64,000 nt of DNA, taken from the NCBI GenBank assembly GCA_027488985.1, contig JAIYAR010000013.1, forward strand, positions 1-64,000, read 5' to 3'. The DNA is from Comamonadaceae bacterium (GTDB lineage: Bacteria; Pseudomonadota; Gammaproteobacteria; Burkholderiales; Burkholderiaceae_C). Below, one piece after another: positions 14,930-25,063 of the stretch; position 1 is the first letter of the stretch, and each line of letters starts with the position of its first letter. The position numbers and the translations under genes were made by a program. The notes beneath the pieces are model-generated. The model was given only the letters and a program-made list of their open reading frames with translations, was not told where the DNA came from and did not search any database.

Positions 14930-17053
14930 TTACAGATTCACGACGTTGTCTGTCCCCGGCGCACCAAATGCCTGCTCTTTCAAGATGGTCAATTGATCCC
15001 TCACGCGCGCGGCTTTTTCGAACTCCAGATTGCGCGCGTGCTCCATCATCAGCTTCTCCAAGCGCTTGATTTCGCGGGAAATATCCTTCTCGCTCATGTC
15101 TTCCACCTGAGCGCGTTGCTGGGCATCGCGCTCCAAGCGGTCCGCCTCTTTGCCTGCCTTCTCGCTGTACACACCGTCAATCAAATCGCGCACTTTCTTC
15201 ACGATGGCTTTGGGCGTAATGCCACGCTCCAGGTTGTGAGCAATTTGCTTTTTGCGACGGCGTTCGGTCTCACCAATGGCCCGCTCCATGGAGTCGGTAA
15301 TCTTGTCAGCGTACAAAATCGCCCGGCCTTCCAGGTTCCGGGCCGCCCGTCCAATAGTCTGAATCAGTGACCGCTCTGAGCGCAAAAAGCCTTCTTTGTC
15401 CGCATCCAGAATCGCTACCAGCGACACCTCAGGGATATCCAGACCCTCCCGCAACAAATTGATCCCCACCAGCACATCAAAGGTGCCCAAGCGAAGATCT
15501 CGAAGAATTTCCACCCGCTCCACCGTGTCCACATCGCTGTGCAGGTAGCGCACCTTGACGCCGTTGTCCGTTAGGTAATCCGTTAACTGCTCCGCCATGC
15601 GCTTGGTCAAGGTGGTAATCAGCACCCGCTCGTTTTTGTCTACCCGTATGCGGATTTCCTGCAGCACATCGTCCACCTGGGTACCCGCCGGACGCACTTC
15701 CACCTCAGGGTCCACCAAACCGGTAGGCCGCACCAACTGCTCCACCACCTGGCCGGCGTGCTCGTTTTCCCATTGCGCCGGCGTGGCAGACACAAAGACA
15801 ACCTGGCGCATCTTGGTCTCAAACTCTTCGAACTTCAGGGGCCGGTTGTCCAGGGCGCTGGGCAGGCGGAACCCGTACTCCACCAGTGTGGTTTTCCGCG
15901 CCCGGTCGCCGTTGTACATGCCGCCGAACTGCCCGATCAGCACGTGGCTCTCGTCCAGAAACATAAGTGCGTCTTTGGGCAGGTAATCCGTCAACGTTGA
16001 CGGCGGCTCGCCGGGGGCTGAACCGCTCAGATGGCGCGAGTAGTTTTCAATGCCTTTGCAGTGCCCCACTTCACTCAGCATTTCCAAATCAAAGCGAGTG
16101 CGTTGTTCCAGCCGCTGTGCTTCCACCAGCTTGCCTGCCGGCACCAGCTCTTTGAGGCGATCAGAAAGCTCCGTCTTGATCGTTTCCACCGCGGCCAGCA
16201 CCTGATCGCGAGGCGTCACGTAATGGCTGCTGGGATAGACCGTAAAGCGCGGAATCTTCTGGCGTATGCGGCCGGTCAGCGGGTCGAATAGTTGCAGGCT
16301 CTCTATCTCGTCATCAAACAGCTCCACACGGATGGCCATTTCGCTGTGCTCAGCAGGAAAGATATCTATGGTGTCGCCCCGTACCCGGAAGGCACCACGG
16401 CTGAAATCCATATCGTTGCGCTGGTACTGCATGCGTACCAACTGGGCAATCATGTCGCGCTGACCCAACTTGTCGCCGGTGCGCAGGGTCATCACCATCT
16501 GGTGGTAGCTTTCAGGCTTGCCGATACCGTAGATCGCAGACACGGTGGCCACGATCACCACATCACGCCGCTCCAGCAGGCTCTTGGTGCAGGAGAGGCG
16601 CATCTGCTCGATATGCTCGTTGATCGCGCTGTCTTTCTCGATAAACAGGTCGCGCTGGGGCACATAGGCCTCAGGCTGGTAGTAGTCGTAGTAACTGACG
16701 AAATACTCCACCGCGTTTTTTGGGAAAAACTCGCGGAACTCGCTGTACAGCTGAGCCGCCAGCGTTTTGTTGGGCGCAAACACAATGGCAGGGCGCCCCA
16801 AGCGCGCAATCACGTTGGCCATGGTGAAGGTCTTCCCCGAGCCCGTTACCCCGAGCAAGGTCTGAAACACTTCGCCGTCCTCCACACCGCTCACCAACTG
16901 GCTGATGGCCTCGGGTTGGTCGCCGGCGGGCGGATAGGGCTGGTACAACTCAAACGGCGAACCCGGATAGCTCACAAACGTGCCCGTGCGCACATGCTCC
17001 GAAGCATCGTTCTCAACTACAGCAAGGGGAGCGGGATTCATGGGAGCAGGCAT
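14930..17053 (-). CDS. uvrB: Excinuclease ABC subunit B
   Basis: Helicase-like subunit of nucleotide-excision repair that verifies the lesion and recruits UvrC. Walker A is [10 protein letters not shown]; the damage-probing beta-hairpin is [12 protein letters not shown]; motif VI is [10 protein letters not shown]; and a C-terminal UVR domain ([19 protein letters not shown]) binds UvrC. ATG 17053 ([10 protein letters not shown]) is preferred; ATG 17110 would add 19 residues with no ribosome site. About 707 residues, slightly long at the N-terminus for the family. It is divergent from the aminotransferase gene at 17320. A LexA box was not seen. Confidence 0.95.
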   Translation of the reverse strand: MPAPMNPAPLAVVENDASEHVRTGTFVSYPGSPFELYQPYPPAGDQPEAISQLVSGVEDGEVFQTLLGVTGSGKTFTMANVIARLGRPAIVFAPNKTLAAQLYSEFREFFPKNAVEYFVSYYDYYQPEAYVPQRDLFIEKDSAINEHIEQMRLSCTKSLLERRDVVIVATVSAIYGIGKPESYHQMVMTLRTGDKLGQRDMIAQLVRMQYQRNDMDFSRGAFRVRGDTIDIFPAEHSEMAIRVELFDDEIESLQLFDPLTGRIRQKIPRFTVYPSSHYVTPRDQVLAAVETIKTELSDRLKELVPAGKLVEAQRLEQRTRFDLEMLSEVGHCKGIENYSRHLSGSAPGEPPSTLTDYLPKDALMFLDESHVLIGQFGGMYNGDRARKTTLVEYGFRLPSALDNRPLKFEEFETKMRQVVFVSATPAQWENEHAGQVVEQLVRPTGLVDPEVEVRPAGTQVDDVLQEIRIRVDKNERVLITTLTKRMAEQLTDYLTDNGVKVRYLHSDVDTVERVEILRDLRLGTFDVLVGINLLREGLDIPEVSLVAILDADKEGFLRSERSLIQTIGRAARNLEGRAILYADKITDSMERAIGETERRRKKQIAHNLERGITPKAIVKKVRDLIDGVYSEKAGKEADRLERDAQQRAQVEDMSEKDISREIKRLEKLMMEHARNLEFEKAARVRDQLTILKEQAFGAPGTDNVVNL

Positions 17054-17319
17054 GGCAAGGGTCCGGTCAGCAAACAATGGCGTGGGCGGCAGCCCAAAAC
17101 GCGCAAACATCAGACTGTAGACGAGCCGGGATACCGACGGGAAGTGATCTTCGAAAGCACTATGTTTCCGGCAGGGTGTTTCCCGCGAATGCGGGCCACA
17201 AACTCTGCCTCCCGGAATCCGGATATGCAGGCACCATCACGGTGCGGCTTAAAATGCGGGCTTCTTTCTCCGGCCTTTTGGGGCCCTCTTTGTTGCACCC
17301 TTCCGCACAGGACTTATCC

Positions 17320-18528
17320 ATGTCTCTCTTTACCGCCGTCGAAATGGCTCCCCGCGACCCCATTTTGGGTCTGAACGAACAATTCAACGCTGACACCAAC
17401 CCCAGCAAAGTGAACCTCGGCGTGGGCGTGTATTTCGACGACAACGGCAAGCTACCCCTGCTGCAGTGCGTGCAAGCCGCTGAAAAGACCATGATGGACA
17501 AGCCCACAGCCCGTGGCTACCTGCCCATCGACGGTATTGCTGCCTATGACTCGGCTGTGAAAGGCCTGGTGTTCGGTGCTGAGTCTGACGTGGTCAAGAG
17601 CGGCCGCGTCGCCACCGTGCAAGCCATTGGCGGCACCGGAGGCCTGAAGATCGGTGCTGACTTCCTGAAGAAAATCAGCCCCAATGCCACCGTGCTGATC
17701 TCCGACCCCAGCTGGGAAAACCACCGCGCGCTGTTCACCAACGCCGGCTTCCCCGTGGACACTTACCCCTACTTTGACCAGAGCGCCAATGGTGGACTGG
17801 GTGGCATCAACTTTGACGGCATGCTGGCCAAGTTGAACGCCGCCGCAGAAGGCACCATCGTTCTGCTGCACGCTTGCTGCCACAACCCCACCGGTTACGA
17901 CATCACCGCCGCCCAGTGGGATCAGGTGATTGCTGTGGTCAAGGCCCGCAAGCTGACCGCCTTCCTCGACATGGCCTACCAGGGCTTTGGCTACGGCATT
18001 GCGGAAGACGGCGCCGTCATCGCCAAGTTTGTGGCGGCTGAACTGAACATTTTTGTGTCCACCAGCTTCTCCAAGAGCTTCAGCCTGTACGGCGAGCGCG
18101 TGGGCGCCCTGAGCGTGGTCGGCAGCAGCAAGGAAGAAACCGACCGCGTCCTGAGTCAGCTCAAGATCGCCATCCGCACCAACTACTCCAACCCGCCCAC
18201 CCATGGTGGTGCCATCGTGGCGGCCGTGTTGAACAACCCTGAGCTGCGTGCCCAGTGGGAACAAGAACTCGGCGAAATGCGCGTGCGCATCAAAGCCATG
18301 CGCCAGAAACTGGTGGACGGCCTGAAGGCTGCCGGCGTGGCCAAGGACATGTCCTTCATCACCACCCAGATCGGCATGTTCAGCTACTCCGGCCTCTCCA
18401 AAGACCAAATGGTGCGCTTGCGCTCCGAGTTCGGCGTGTACGGTACCGACACCGGCCGCATGTGTGTGGCTGCCCTGAACAGCAAGAACATCGATTACGT
18501 CTGCCAGGCGATCGCCAAGGTCGTCTAA
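17320..18528 (+). CDS. Aromatic/aspartate aminotransferase
   Basis: Class I PLP aminotransferase transferring amino groups between aspartate or aromatic amino acids and 2-oxoglutarate. ATG 17320 (MSLFTAVEMAPRDPIL) matches the family start; the open frame upstream to 17077 is not family-like. 402 residues with the PLP lysine in STSFSKSFSLYGERVG (about 250) and HNPTG (CCHNPTGYD). It is of the AspC/TyrB type and substrate preference cannot be read with certainty. Divergent from uvrB; a dispersed-repeat hairpin follows the stop at 18559. Confidence 0.92.
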   Translation: MSLFTAVEMAPRDPILGLNEQFNADTNPSKVNLGVGVYFDDNGKLPLLQCVQAAEKTMMDKPTARGYLPIDGIAAYDSAVKGLVFGAESDVVKSGRVATVQAIGGTGGLKIGADFLKKISPNATVLISDPSWENHRALFTNAGFPVDTYPYFDQSANGGLGGINFDGMLAKLNAAAEGTIVLLHACCHNPTGYDITAAQWDQVIAVVKARKLTAFLDMAYQGFGYGIAEDGAVIAKFVAAELNIFVSTSFSKSFSLYGERVGALSVVGSSKEETDRVLSQLKIAIRTNYSNPPTHGGAIVAAVLNNPELRAQWEQELGEMRVRIKAMRQKLVDGLKAAGVAKDMSFITTQIGMFSYSGLSKDQMVRLRSEFGVYGTDTGRMCVAALNSKNIDYVCQAIAKVV

Positions 18529-18558
18529 GTAGGGCTGCCGGGCGAATGCCCCATGCGG

Positions 18559-18590
18559 GTAGCTATTATTTTTATAGCTACTCGCGCAGA
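18559..18590 (+). repeat. Dispersed motif copy A with hairpin
   Basis: GTAGCTAT-tattttt-ATAGCTAC (18559-18581), a perfect 8-bp inverted repeat, overlapping the core ATAGCTACTCGCGCA (18574-18588). It lies between the aminotransferase stop and the next gene and may double as a terminator hairpin. See copies at 21364, 28709, 36251 and 38349. Confidence 0.7.
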
Positions 18591-18617
18591 TTCCATGGGC
18601 GTTAATGAAGGATTTTG

Positions 18618-19961
18618 ATGAAGAAATTAGCCTATGCCTTGGGAGCCCTGTTGGGGCTGATGTCCTCTACCGCAGGTGCATGGGGTAACCACACCCTGGG
18701 TGCCTACCGCGCCTTGGAGGCCATGCCCGAGGTCATGAATGCAGCACCGGTGGTGGTGGAGCCACTGGAGTCGTTCCTCAAAGCCGAAGAAAAGACCATC
18801 GAAGCTCTGCTGGCCAGCCACGAAGCGTGGGCCGTTGCCAACCTGCAAAGCTACCCGCCCCGCCCCGCCAAGCTCGCCTTCACGGCCAACCCGGACCGCA
18901 GCGACGATGCACGCCGCCTGGCCTTTGCCCACGCTCTGCGTATTGCCCCCAACAGCCGCTTTGCGCTGTTTATCCAGCCGGACCCGAAAACGGCAGTGTC
19001 TCCAGCGCCCCGTCTGCCCTCTGAAGCCGTCACCACGCTGCCCATGTTGGGCAATGCCAGCCAAAAATTCCAGCCCTTGAAGGCGGGTGATACCGTGGCC
19101 GCATTGGCCGTCGTTGCCAGCGCCGCCGATGAGCCGGACTACGGGCTCGACATCAACCTCTTTGAAGACAGTCCTTCCGAGTGGGGAAAGATGTATGGCT
19201 TCGGTACCCTGCCCTTCGGCAATCCCCTGCTCGTGTATGGCAGCCAGGCCCCCTTCCATATGGGCTTCATGCATGAAAACAAGGTGCTCTATACCGCGGC
19301 GCCTTTCATCAAACGCACTTTTCCCCAGCTGCGGGTGTACCAGTATTCCACCCTCGCCTCGCTGGCCTTCCGTACCGGCCACCCCTATTGGGGATGGCGC
19401 TTTGCCGGCTTGGCGCTGCACTACCTGCAAGACCTGACCCAGCCCTACCACGCCAGCTTGTCTCCGGGTGACTCCACCCTCAAGCTGCTGGCCGTGAATG
19501 CGATGGCCATGGCCGGCCTCTCCGGCATGAAAAACAATATGGTGACCCTGCTCTCCAACCGCCACCTCGCTCTGGAAAAGTACCAGGCCGAAGTGCTGCT
19601 GAACTCGGCGCTCGCCAAACAGGACACGCCCATAGACCAAGCCTTGCGTAACCTAGAAAAAGACAGCAGCTACCCCGAGTGGCATGACCTGTACCTGCGA
19701 AACGTGGTGTCTGCACAGGCTGCGGGTTATGGGCCCAAGATCGCCCAGACTCTGGTCGACAGCATGCCTGAAAACTTTGTGTCCGACCCCTCGTTTGACT
19801 TTGGTGCCAACGAGGAAAAAGTGACAATGGTCAAAGAAATGGCCAAAGCGCAGCCAGAGGCCAAATCCCGGCTGGACGCTCTGGTGGCCGAACTGCTGTC
19901 CAACTTCGGAGCCCACAGCCGTAATGCGGTTCGGGGGATACTGAAGGCCAGTCATCGCTAA
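18618..19961 (+). CDS. Secreted zinc-dependent phospholipase C / P1 nuclease-like protein
   Basis: A 447-residue exported protein. ATG 18618 has GAAGGA upstream; TTG 18615 is the alternative. The signal peptide MKKLAYALGALLGLMSSTAGA is followed at once by WGNHT, so the mature protein begins with Trp and an early His, as in zinc-dependent phospholipase C and S1/P1 nucleases where the N-terminal Trp binds zinc. A second metal-type cluster is LALHYLQDLTQPYHASL (HxxxD and H, about residue 275). Other metal ligands are harder to place, so activity on phospholipid or nucleic acid is inference. It may act in the periplasm; the PHA depolymerase follows after 54 bases. Confidence 0.7.
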   Translation: MKKLAYALGALLGLMSSTAGAWGNHTLGAYRALEAMPEVMNAAPVVVEPLESFLKAEEKTIEALLASHEAWAVANLQSYPPRPAKLAFTANPDRSDDARRLAFAHALRIAPNSRFALFIQPDPKTAVSPAPRLPSEAVTTLPMLGNASQKFQPLKAGDTVAALAVVASAADEPDYGLDINLFEDSPSEWGKMYGFGTLPFGNPLLVYGSQAPFHMGFMHENKVLYTAAPFIKRTFPQLRVYQYSTLASLAFRTGHPYWGWRFAGLALHYLQDLTQPYHASLSPGDSTLKLLAVNAMAMAGLSGMKNNMVTLLSNRHLALEKYQAEVLLNSALAKQDTPIDQALRNLEKDSSYPEWHDLYLRNVVSAQAAGYGPKIAQTLVDSMPENFVSDPSFDFGANEEKVTMVKEMAKAQPEAKSRLDALVAELLSNFGAHSRNAVRGILKASHR

Positions 19962-20015
19962 AACAGACAACACTGTTATATTGCACTGCAACATTTTCCC
20001 GAAAGCGAGTTCCCC

Positions 20016-21419
20016 ATGCTGTACCAGCTCTACGAAACCCAACGTTCCCTGATGGAGCCGTTTTCCGATCTGGCACTGGCAGCGGCCAAGCTGTATAGCA
20101 ACCCGCTGTCTCTGGCCGGGCAAAGCCCGTTTGCGCAGCGCCTGTCTGCCAGCTATGACTTGATGCACCGCTTGGGCAAAGATTACGAGAAACCCGAATT
20201 CGGCCTTCGCACCATTGAGGTAGATGGTGTGGACGTTGCGATCCACGAGCGTGTGGAGCTCAGCAAACCCTTCTGCGAACTGCGCCGCTTCAAGCGCTTT
20301 ACAGACGACACAGCAACGCTGGAAAAGATCAAAGGCCAGCCAGTGGTGCTGATCGTTGCGCCATTGTCGGGCCACTACTCCACCTTGCTGCGTGACACTG
20401 TCAAGACCATGCTCAAGGACCACAAGGTCTACATCACCGACTGGAAGAACGCCCGCCTGGTGCCTTTGGCGGACGGTGAGTTCCACCTCGACGACTATGT
20501 GAACTACGTGCAGGAGTTCATCCGTCACGTGCAGGGCAAATACGGCAATTGCCATGTGATGAGCGTGTGCCAGCCCACGGTGCCGGTGCTGGCTGCGGTG
20601 TCGCTGATGGCCAGCCGTGGCGAAACCACGCCGCTAACCATGACCATGATGGGCGGCCCCATCGATGCCCGCAAATCCCCCACTGCGGTCAACAACCTGG
20701 CCATGAACAAGAGCCACAGCTGGTTTGAAAACAACGTGATCTACCGCGTGCCCAGCAGTTTCCCCGGTGCCGGCCGCCGTGTTTACCCCGGTTTTCTGCA
20801 GCACACTGGCTTTGTGGCCATGAACCCCGACCACCACGCCAAGAGCCACTACGACTACTTCAAGGACCTGATCAAGGGCGACGATACGTCCGCCGAAGCG
20901 CACCGCAAGTTCTACGACGAATACAACGCCGTGCTGGACATGGACGCGGACTATTACCTGGAAACCATTCGGGTCGTTTTCCAGGACTTTGCGCTGGTCA
21001 ATGGCACCTGGGACGTGCGCAGTGAAAAAGGCAAGATTGAACGCGTCAAACCTGCAGACATCACCACCACGGCCCTGCTGTCGGTGGAAGGCGAGCTGGA
21101 CGACATCTCCGGCTCCGGGCAAACGCGCGCAGTGCACGACATCTGCAGCGGCGTGCCCAAGTCCCTGCAAAAGCATTACGAAGCCGTGGGTGCCGGCCAC
21201 TACGGCATCTTTTCCGGCCGCCGCTGGCGCGAGATGGTGTACCCGCAGGTCAAGGCCTTTATCAAGAGCCACGACACCCACGAAAGCGTCCCCGCACCTG
21301 TCAAGGCAGCAGCTGCCCCCGCAGTTAGTTCAGCGCCAAAAGTGGCCACAGCGCCCGCCAAAACTGCGCGAGCAGCTACTAAAAAGGTAGCAAGCAAGCG
21401 GGTCAGTACCACCAAGTGA
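20016..21419 (+). CDS. phaZ: Intracellular poly(3-hydroxyalkanoate) depolymerase
   Basis: Breaks down stored PHA granules in the cytoplasm. 467 residues without signal peptide; alpha/beta-hydrolase type with the nucleophile Cys in [10 protein letters not shown] (about residue 183) as in intracellular PhaZ of Burkholderiales, and catalytic His in [10 protein letters not shown] (about 390). The C-terminal tail from about residue 420 is Ala/Lys/Pro-rich ([21 protein letters not shown]) and is low complexity; part of it is encoded by a dispersed DNA repeat. The stop overlaps the rnfB start (GTGA). Confidence 0.93.
   Translation: MLYQLYETQRSLMEPFSDLALAAAKLYSNPLSLAGQSPFAQRLSASYDLMHRLGKDYEKPEFGLRTIEVDGVDVAIHERVELSKPFCELRRFKRFTDDTATLEKIKGQPVVLIVAPLSGHYSTLLRDTVKTMLKDHKVYITDWKNARLVPLADGEFHLDDYVNYVQEFIRHVQGKYGNCHVMSVCQPTVPVLAAVSLMASRGETTPLTMTMMGGPIDARKSPTAVNNLAMNKSHSWFENNVIYRVPSSFPGAGRRVYPGFLQHTGFVAMNPDHHAKSHYDYFKDLIKGDDTSAEAHRKFYDEYNAVLDMDADYYLETIRVVFQDFALVNGTWDVRSEKGKIERVKPADITTTALLSVEGELDDISGSGQTRAVHDICSGVPKSLQKHYEAVGAGHYGIFSGRRWREMVYPQVKAFIKSHDTHESVPAPVKAAAAPAVSSAPKVATAPAKTARAATKKVASKRVSTTK
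21364..21391 (-). repeat. Dispersed motif copy E inside phaZ
   Basis: Minus-strand core GTAGCTGCTCGCGCA (21379-21365), preceded on that strand by GCTACC and a T run, the same order as copy A. It lies inside the phaZ reading frame and encodes part of the Lys/Ala tail. Confidence 0.65.
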
Positions 21420-22102
21420 GTACCGTCCCGGAGGCTGCGCTTTTGCAAGCGCAGCTGTTGGACGCACTGCCGCAAACCCAGTGCACCCGCTGCGGCTACC
21501 CCGATTGCGCCGATTATGCCGGGGCAATAGCGCATGGCGACGCCCCCATTAACCAATGCCCGCCCGGCGGCGCAGAGGGCATTGCACGTCTGGCGGCCAT
21601 CACCGGTGACCCGGTCATTCCCTTGAATCCTGAGTTCGGGCGGGAAGGGCCACGTACGGTGGTGTTCATTGATGAGAACTGGTGCATAGGCTGCACCTTG
21701 TGCATCAAGGCCTGCCCTACAGACGCCATCATCGGCGCGAACAAGCTGATGCATACCGTGATCGAATCGCATTGCACCGGCTGTGAGCTGTGCCTTCCGG
21801 TGTGTCCGGTAGATTGCATACTGGTAGAGCCTGTCTCCGGCGAACGAACCGGATGGGATGCCTGGAGCCCTGAAGAAGCTACGAAAGCGCGCCAACGCTA
21901 CGAGAACCGCCAACTGCGGCAGTCTCGCGAGTCGGAAGAACACGCTCTGGCATTGGAGGCCAAAGCCCGCATGAAGCTGGCCGACCTGCCCGCCCATTCC
22001 CAGCACACAGATCCAGCGGTATTGGACAAAAAACGGGCGGTCATTGAAGCCGCTCTAGCCAGGGCCCGTGCCCGCAAAGCCACACCCGACGCGGGCCACT
22101 GA
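21416..22102 (+). CDS. rnfB: RnfB/RsxB-type ferredoxin, soluble form
   Basis: 228 residues starting at GTG 21416, coupled to phaZ. N-terminal Fe-S domain [16 protein letters not shown] with a fourth Cys in INQCPPGG (residues about 22-55), then two 4Fe-4S motifs [12 protein letters not shown] and [12 protein letters not shown] (about 80-125). A charged helical tail ([20 protein letters not shown]) ends the protein. It lacks the N-terminal membrane anchor of complex-type RnfB, and none of rnfA, C, D, G or E is nearby, so it may be a stand-alone electron carrier. The symbol refers to family, not to an Rnf complex. Confidence 0.85.
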   Translation: MSTVPEAALLQAQLLDALPQTQCTRCGYPDCADYAGAIAHGDAPINQCPPGGAEGIARLAAITGDPVIPLNPEFGREGPRTVVFIDENWCIGCTLCIKACPTDAIIGANKLMHTVIESHCTGCELCLPVCPVDCILVEPVSGERTGWDAWSPEEATKARQRYENRQLRQSRESEEHALALEAKARMKLADLPAHSQHTDPAVLDKKRAVIEAALARARARKATPDAGH

Positions 22103-22135
22103 AGCGGGCTTGGCCGGGCCCCTGCCGGATACCGA

Positions 22136-24463
22136 TCAGAGACTGCTCATGAGGCTCTTGTAGACGCCGCAACCTACATAGACGTCGTCTACCTTCAGTA
22201 CATAGGACATCTTGGTTTGTAACTGGCCTGTGAGCGGGTTGGCAATCTCGTACTCCACCCAGCCCGGATTCGCTTCCGCCTGGGTGACGATGGACTCAAT
22301 CAAGGCATTGCCGTCTATGCCGGCGACATCCTGCACCCGCGTACCCACCTTGGCCTGATTGCCCGCAAACGCGAGGTACTGGCCGCTGCGATCCAGCACG
22401 AAAACGTACATGTCCCGGTCAAACAGGCCGGAATGCTGTGCCGTCACCTCGCGGATGAAGCTGTCACGGCTGCCCGCACTGTGGCGCAAGTCGAGGGCAC
22501 GGTCGACCAGCGCCCGGGCTTCATCTGCAGAACCCTGCTGCAGCTTGAACACCGATACTGCATCGGCCAACACGCTGGCACGGGTCTGCAGCGCCGTCGC
22601 CTGGTTGACTGCCTGCTCCACCATAGAGGCGTTTTGTTGGGTGATCTGGTCCAACTGCCGGATCGCCGTTGTGATTTCGGCGAGGCTGGCGCTCTGCTCC
22701 GCACTCGATGCGGATATCAATGTCATGTTGCCCGCAACGCCACGCACGCCATCTGCAATCGCCGTGATGTTCTTTCCTGCTGTCCGGATCTGCTGCACAC
22801 CAGCCGTTACCTGGGCGGTGGAGGTGGTGATGAGCTGACGGATTTCTTTGGCTGAGGCGGCGGAACGCTGCGCCAAAGAACGTACCTCAGCTGCCACGAC
22901 TGCAAAGCCCCGGCCTGACTCCCCTGCCCGCGCGGCCTCCACGGCTGCATTCAGCGCCAAGATGTTGGTCTGGAAAGCCAAGCCATCGATCACGCCCACG
23001 ATTTCATCCATGCGGCGGGTGCTGGCCTCAATGGCCTCGATGGATTCAATCGCTTGGTTCATGCCAGCGGCGCCCTGTTCGGCCGTCGCACGCACACCCT
23101 GGGCAGCACGGTCGGACTCTTGCGCTGCTTTGGAGTTGTCCTGCACGGTAGAAGCCAGTTCCTGGACGCTGGCCGAGGTTTCCTCAAGATTGGCGGCTTG
23201 CTGCTCGGTGCGGTCTGACAGGCTGCGATTGCCAATCACCAGGGCGTCTCCGGAATTGGCCACCAGCGCCGAGTTGCTGCGAACGCTGGCCACCATGACC
23301 GAGATGTTGTTCACCATGACATCCATGGCGTGGGACATGTCGGATAGCTCATCATCACCGCGGATCCGCACCGTGTGGCGCAAGTTACCGCTGGCTGTCT
23401 CTTCCATGAAGCGCAACACCTGGCGCAGGTCAGAAAGAAAACTGAGGTTGAAAGACAGCATCAGATAAATCAGCAGGACAGTGGCGAGCACACTGCCAAC
23501 GATCAGCAGGTAGAGGCCTCGGCTCAATGATTTTTCACGTTCCTTCAACAGTGACACCATGGTCTGGTTCACTGCCTTGTGGTACTGGCCGATGGCATCA
23601 ATGGCTTGTGTACCGGATGCAAAGTAGCCTTCGGAGTCGCCACTAGGGGCCCCGGCCTTGAAACGATCCTTGGACAAGGCCACGAACTTGGCCACTGCTG
23701 CCTGCGCCTCGTCGCCGCTGGCGTCCTTAAAGCCCACGCGGGCCAGAATTTGCTGTGAATAGGCAACGTCTTTGGCCCATGTACTCAAGGCATTCGCCAA
23801 CAGGTTCACCCGGCCGACTGCATCGTCATTCAGCTCAGGCCTGCTCAAAAAGCCGGCACCAGTACCCCGCAAGCGCCCGATCTGCTCACGCAAAGAAATC
23901 AGACGTGAGACCGACATATCCATTAGCAAATAAGTTTGAGGATCGGGGTCGTACAAGAGGCCGGACTTGTCGGCTACACCGTACACAAAACGGGTCAGGT
24001 CTTCCACCAGCGCTGTGTGGAAGCCGAAGGCCTGCGGAGCGTCTTTGCCGTCCAGCTCCTTGATCAGAGAGTCGAGACGTCCACTCAATTCCTTCCACTC
24101 GGGCGGCGCCTCGATGCCCCCCTTGCTATCTACCAATCGCTTGAGCTCACTAACCTCATCAGCGAGCTTGCCCCGGGTCTGGTCTCGTGCTCCTGCAGCC
24201 GCAGCATTGCCCAGAAGCACCATGTTGGTTTGCCCCCGGTGGGCCTGTACGTTGCGGATCACTTCGGTGGTCTGCTGCACCACCTCAACCCCGACCACTT
24301 CGCCACGGGTAATCTGCAAATCACTCAGCGTTCGGGCAATAAGTTGCTCAACGATAAACAAAAGGGGAATCAAAGCCACCATAAACACGATGGCCAACTT
24401 GGACCCGAAGCGCATCTTGCGCATGACCCACATGCCGGGGTACAGAAACTTCACAAAGCTCAT
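22136..24463 (-). CDS. Methyl-accepting chemotaxis protein with C-terminal Cache domain
   Basis: 775 residues from ATG 24463 (AAGGAA eight bases upstream; TTG 24490 less likely). TM1 lies near residues 18-38 ([20 protein letters not shown]), a helical periplasmic domain follows to about 310, TM2 is near 315-340 ([18 protein letters not shown]), then a HAMP, and a signalling domain with the hairpin tip region [20 protein letters not shown]. After it comes a C-terminal single Cache-like domain ([19 protein letters not shown] to [10 protein letters not shown]), which would be cytoplasmic. That order is unusual. It is not within a che cluster here; terminal CheB/CheR-binding pentapeptide not seen. 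Confidence 0.92.
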   Translation of the reverse strand: MSFVKFLYPGMWVMRKMRFGSKLAIVFMVALIPLLFIVEQLIARTLSDLQITRGEVVGVEVVQQTTEVIRNVQAHRGQTNMVLLGNAAAAGARDQTRGKLADEVSELKRLVDSKGGIEAPPEWKELSGRLDSLIKELDGKDAPQAFGFHTALVEDLTRFVYGVADKSGLLYDPDPQTYLLMDMSVSRLISLREQIGRLRGTGAGFLSRPELNDDAVGRVNLLANALSTWAKDVAYSQQILARVGFKDASGDEAQAAVAKFVALSKDRFKAGAPSGDSEGYFASGTQAIDAIGQYHKAVNQTMVSLLKEREKSLSRGLYLLIVGSVLATVLLIYLMLSFNLSFLSDLRQVLRFMEETASGNLRHTVRIRGDDELSDMSHAMDVMVNNISVMVASVRSNSALVANSGDALVIGNRSLSDRTEQQAANLEETSASVQELASTVQDNSKAAQESDRAAQGVRATAEQGAAGMNQAIESIEAIEASTRRMDEIVGVIDGLAFQTNILALNAAVEAARAGESGRGFAVVAAEVRSLAQRSAASAKEIRQLITTSTAQVTAGVQQIRTAGKNITAIADGVRGVAGNMTLISASSAEQSASLAEITTAIRQLDQITQQNASMVEQAVNQATALQTRASVLADAVSVFKLQQGSADEARALVDRALDLRHSAGSRDSFIREVTAQHSGLFDRDMYVFVLDRSGQYLAFAGNQAKVGTRVQDVAGIDGNALIESIVTQAEANPGWVEYEIANPLTGQLQTKMSYVLKVDDVYVGCGVYKSLMSSL

Positions 24464-24519
24464 AACGGGCGTTCCTTGCAAATTCTTCAACTGCTTTGAC
24501 TTTATCGCTTTTGCAATAA

Positions 24520-24550
24520 AAAATCACAAAAAATAAGGGGTAATGCCCCC
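24520..24550 (-). terminator. Probable terminator of the propionate operon
   Basis: On the minus strand a short GC stem GGGG-(C)ATTA-CCCC (24550-24537) is followed by TTATTTTTTG. It lies 37 bases after the epimerase stop. The stem is short, so termination may be partial. Confidence 0.45.
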
Positions 24551-24586
24551 GTGTTTCCCCTCAAGTGCCTGTGTGCAATCCGCTTT

Positions 24587-25063
24587 TCAACCCAAAGCCG
24601 CAATCACTTCAGCGGGGGCCTGCACCAATTCGATCAGCACACCCTCCCCCGCAATCGGAAATTCATCATTGCTCTTGGGGTGCAAGAAGGTGATGTCATA
24701 GCCCGCTGCCCCCTTGCGGATGCCGCCGGGTGCAAATCGCACGCCTTTGGCAGTGAGCCACTCCACCGCCACCGGCAGGTTGTCAATCCACAGGCCCACA
24801 TGATTCAAGGGCGTGGTGTGTACCGCAGGCTTCTTGTCAGGGTCCATGGGCTGCATGAGATCAACTTCCACCTTGTACGGGCCGGAGCCCATGGCGCAGA
24901 TGTCTTCGTCCACGTTTTCCTTCTCGCTTTGGAAGGTACCCGTGACTTCCAGCCCCAACATGTCCACCCACAGAGTTTGCAGGCGCTTTTTGTCTGGGCC
25001 GCCAATGGCGATCTGTTGGATGCCCAAGACCTTGAAGGGGCGTTTCGCTGCAGCACCGGTCAT
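24587..25063 (-). CDS. Methylmalonyl-CoA epimerase (VOC family)
   Basis: Interconverts (S)- and (R)-methylmalonyl-CoA between carboxylase and mutase. 158 residues with two VOC half-domains: [23 protein letters not shown] (about 15-37, His missing but Gln-Ile pair present) and [11 protein letters not shown] (about 90). The second half ends ...[10 protein letters not shown] (metal-type Glu). Assignment to the epimerase rests on place in the operon and the VOC fold. Start overlaps the pccA stop (ATGA). Could be a general VOC dioxygenase-like protein. Confidence 0.75.
   Translation of the reverse strand: MTGAAAKRPFKVLGIQQIAIGGPDKKRLQTLWVDMLGLEVTGTFQSEKENVDEDICAMGSGPYKVEVDLMQPMDPDKKPAVHTTPLNHVGLWIDNLPVAVEWLTAKGVRFAPGGIRKGAAGYDITFLHPKSNDEFPIAGEGVLIELVQAPAEVIAALG

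Noticed and set aside
24464..24536. Sigma-28 (flagellar) promoter for the chemoreceptor
   Set aside because: GCGATAA is present, but no TAAA box is at the right spacing.
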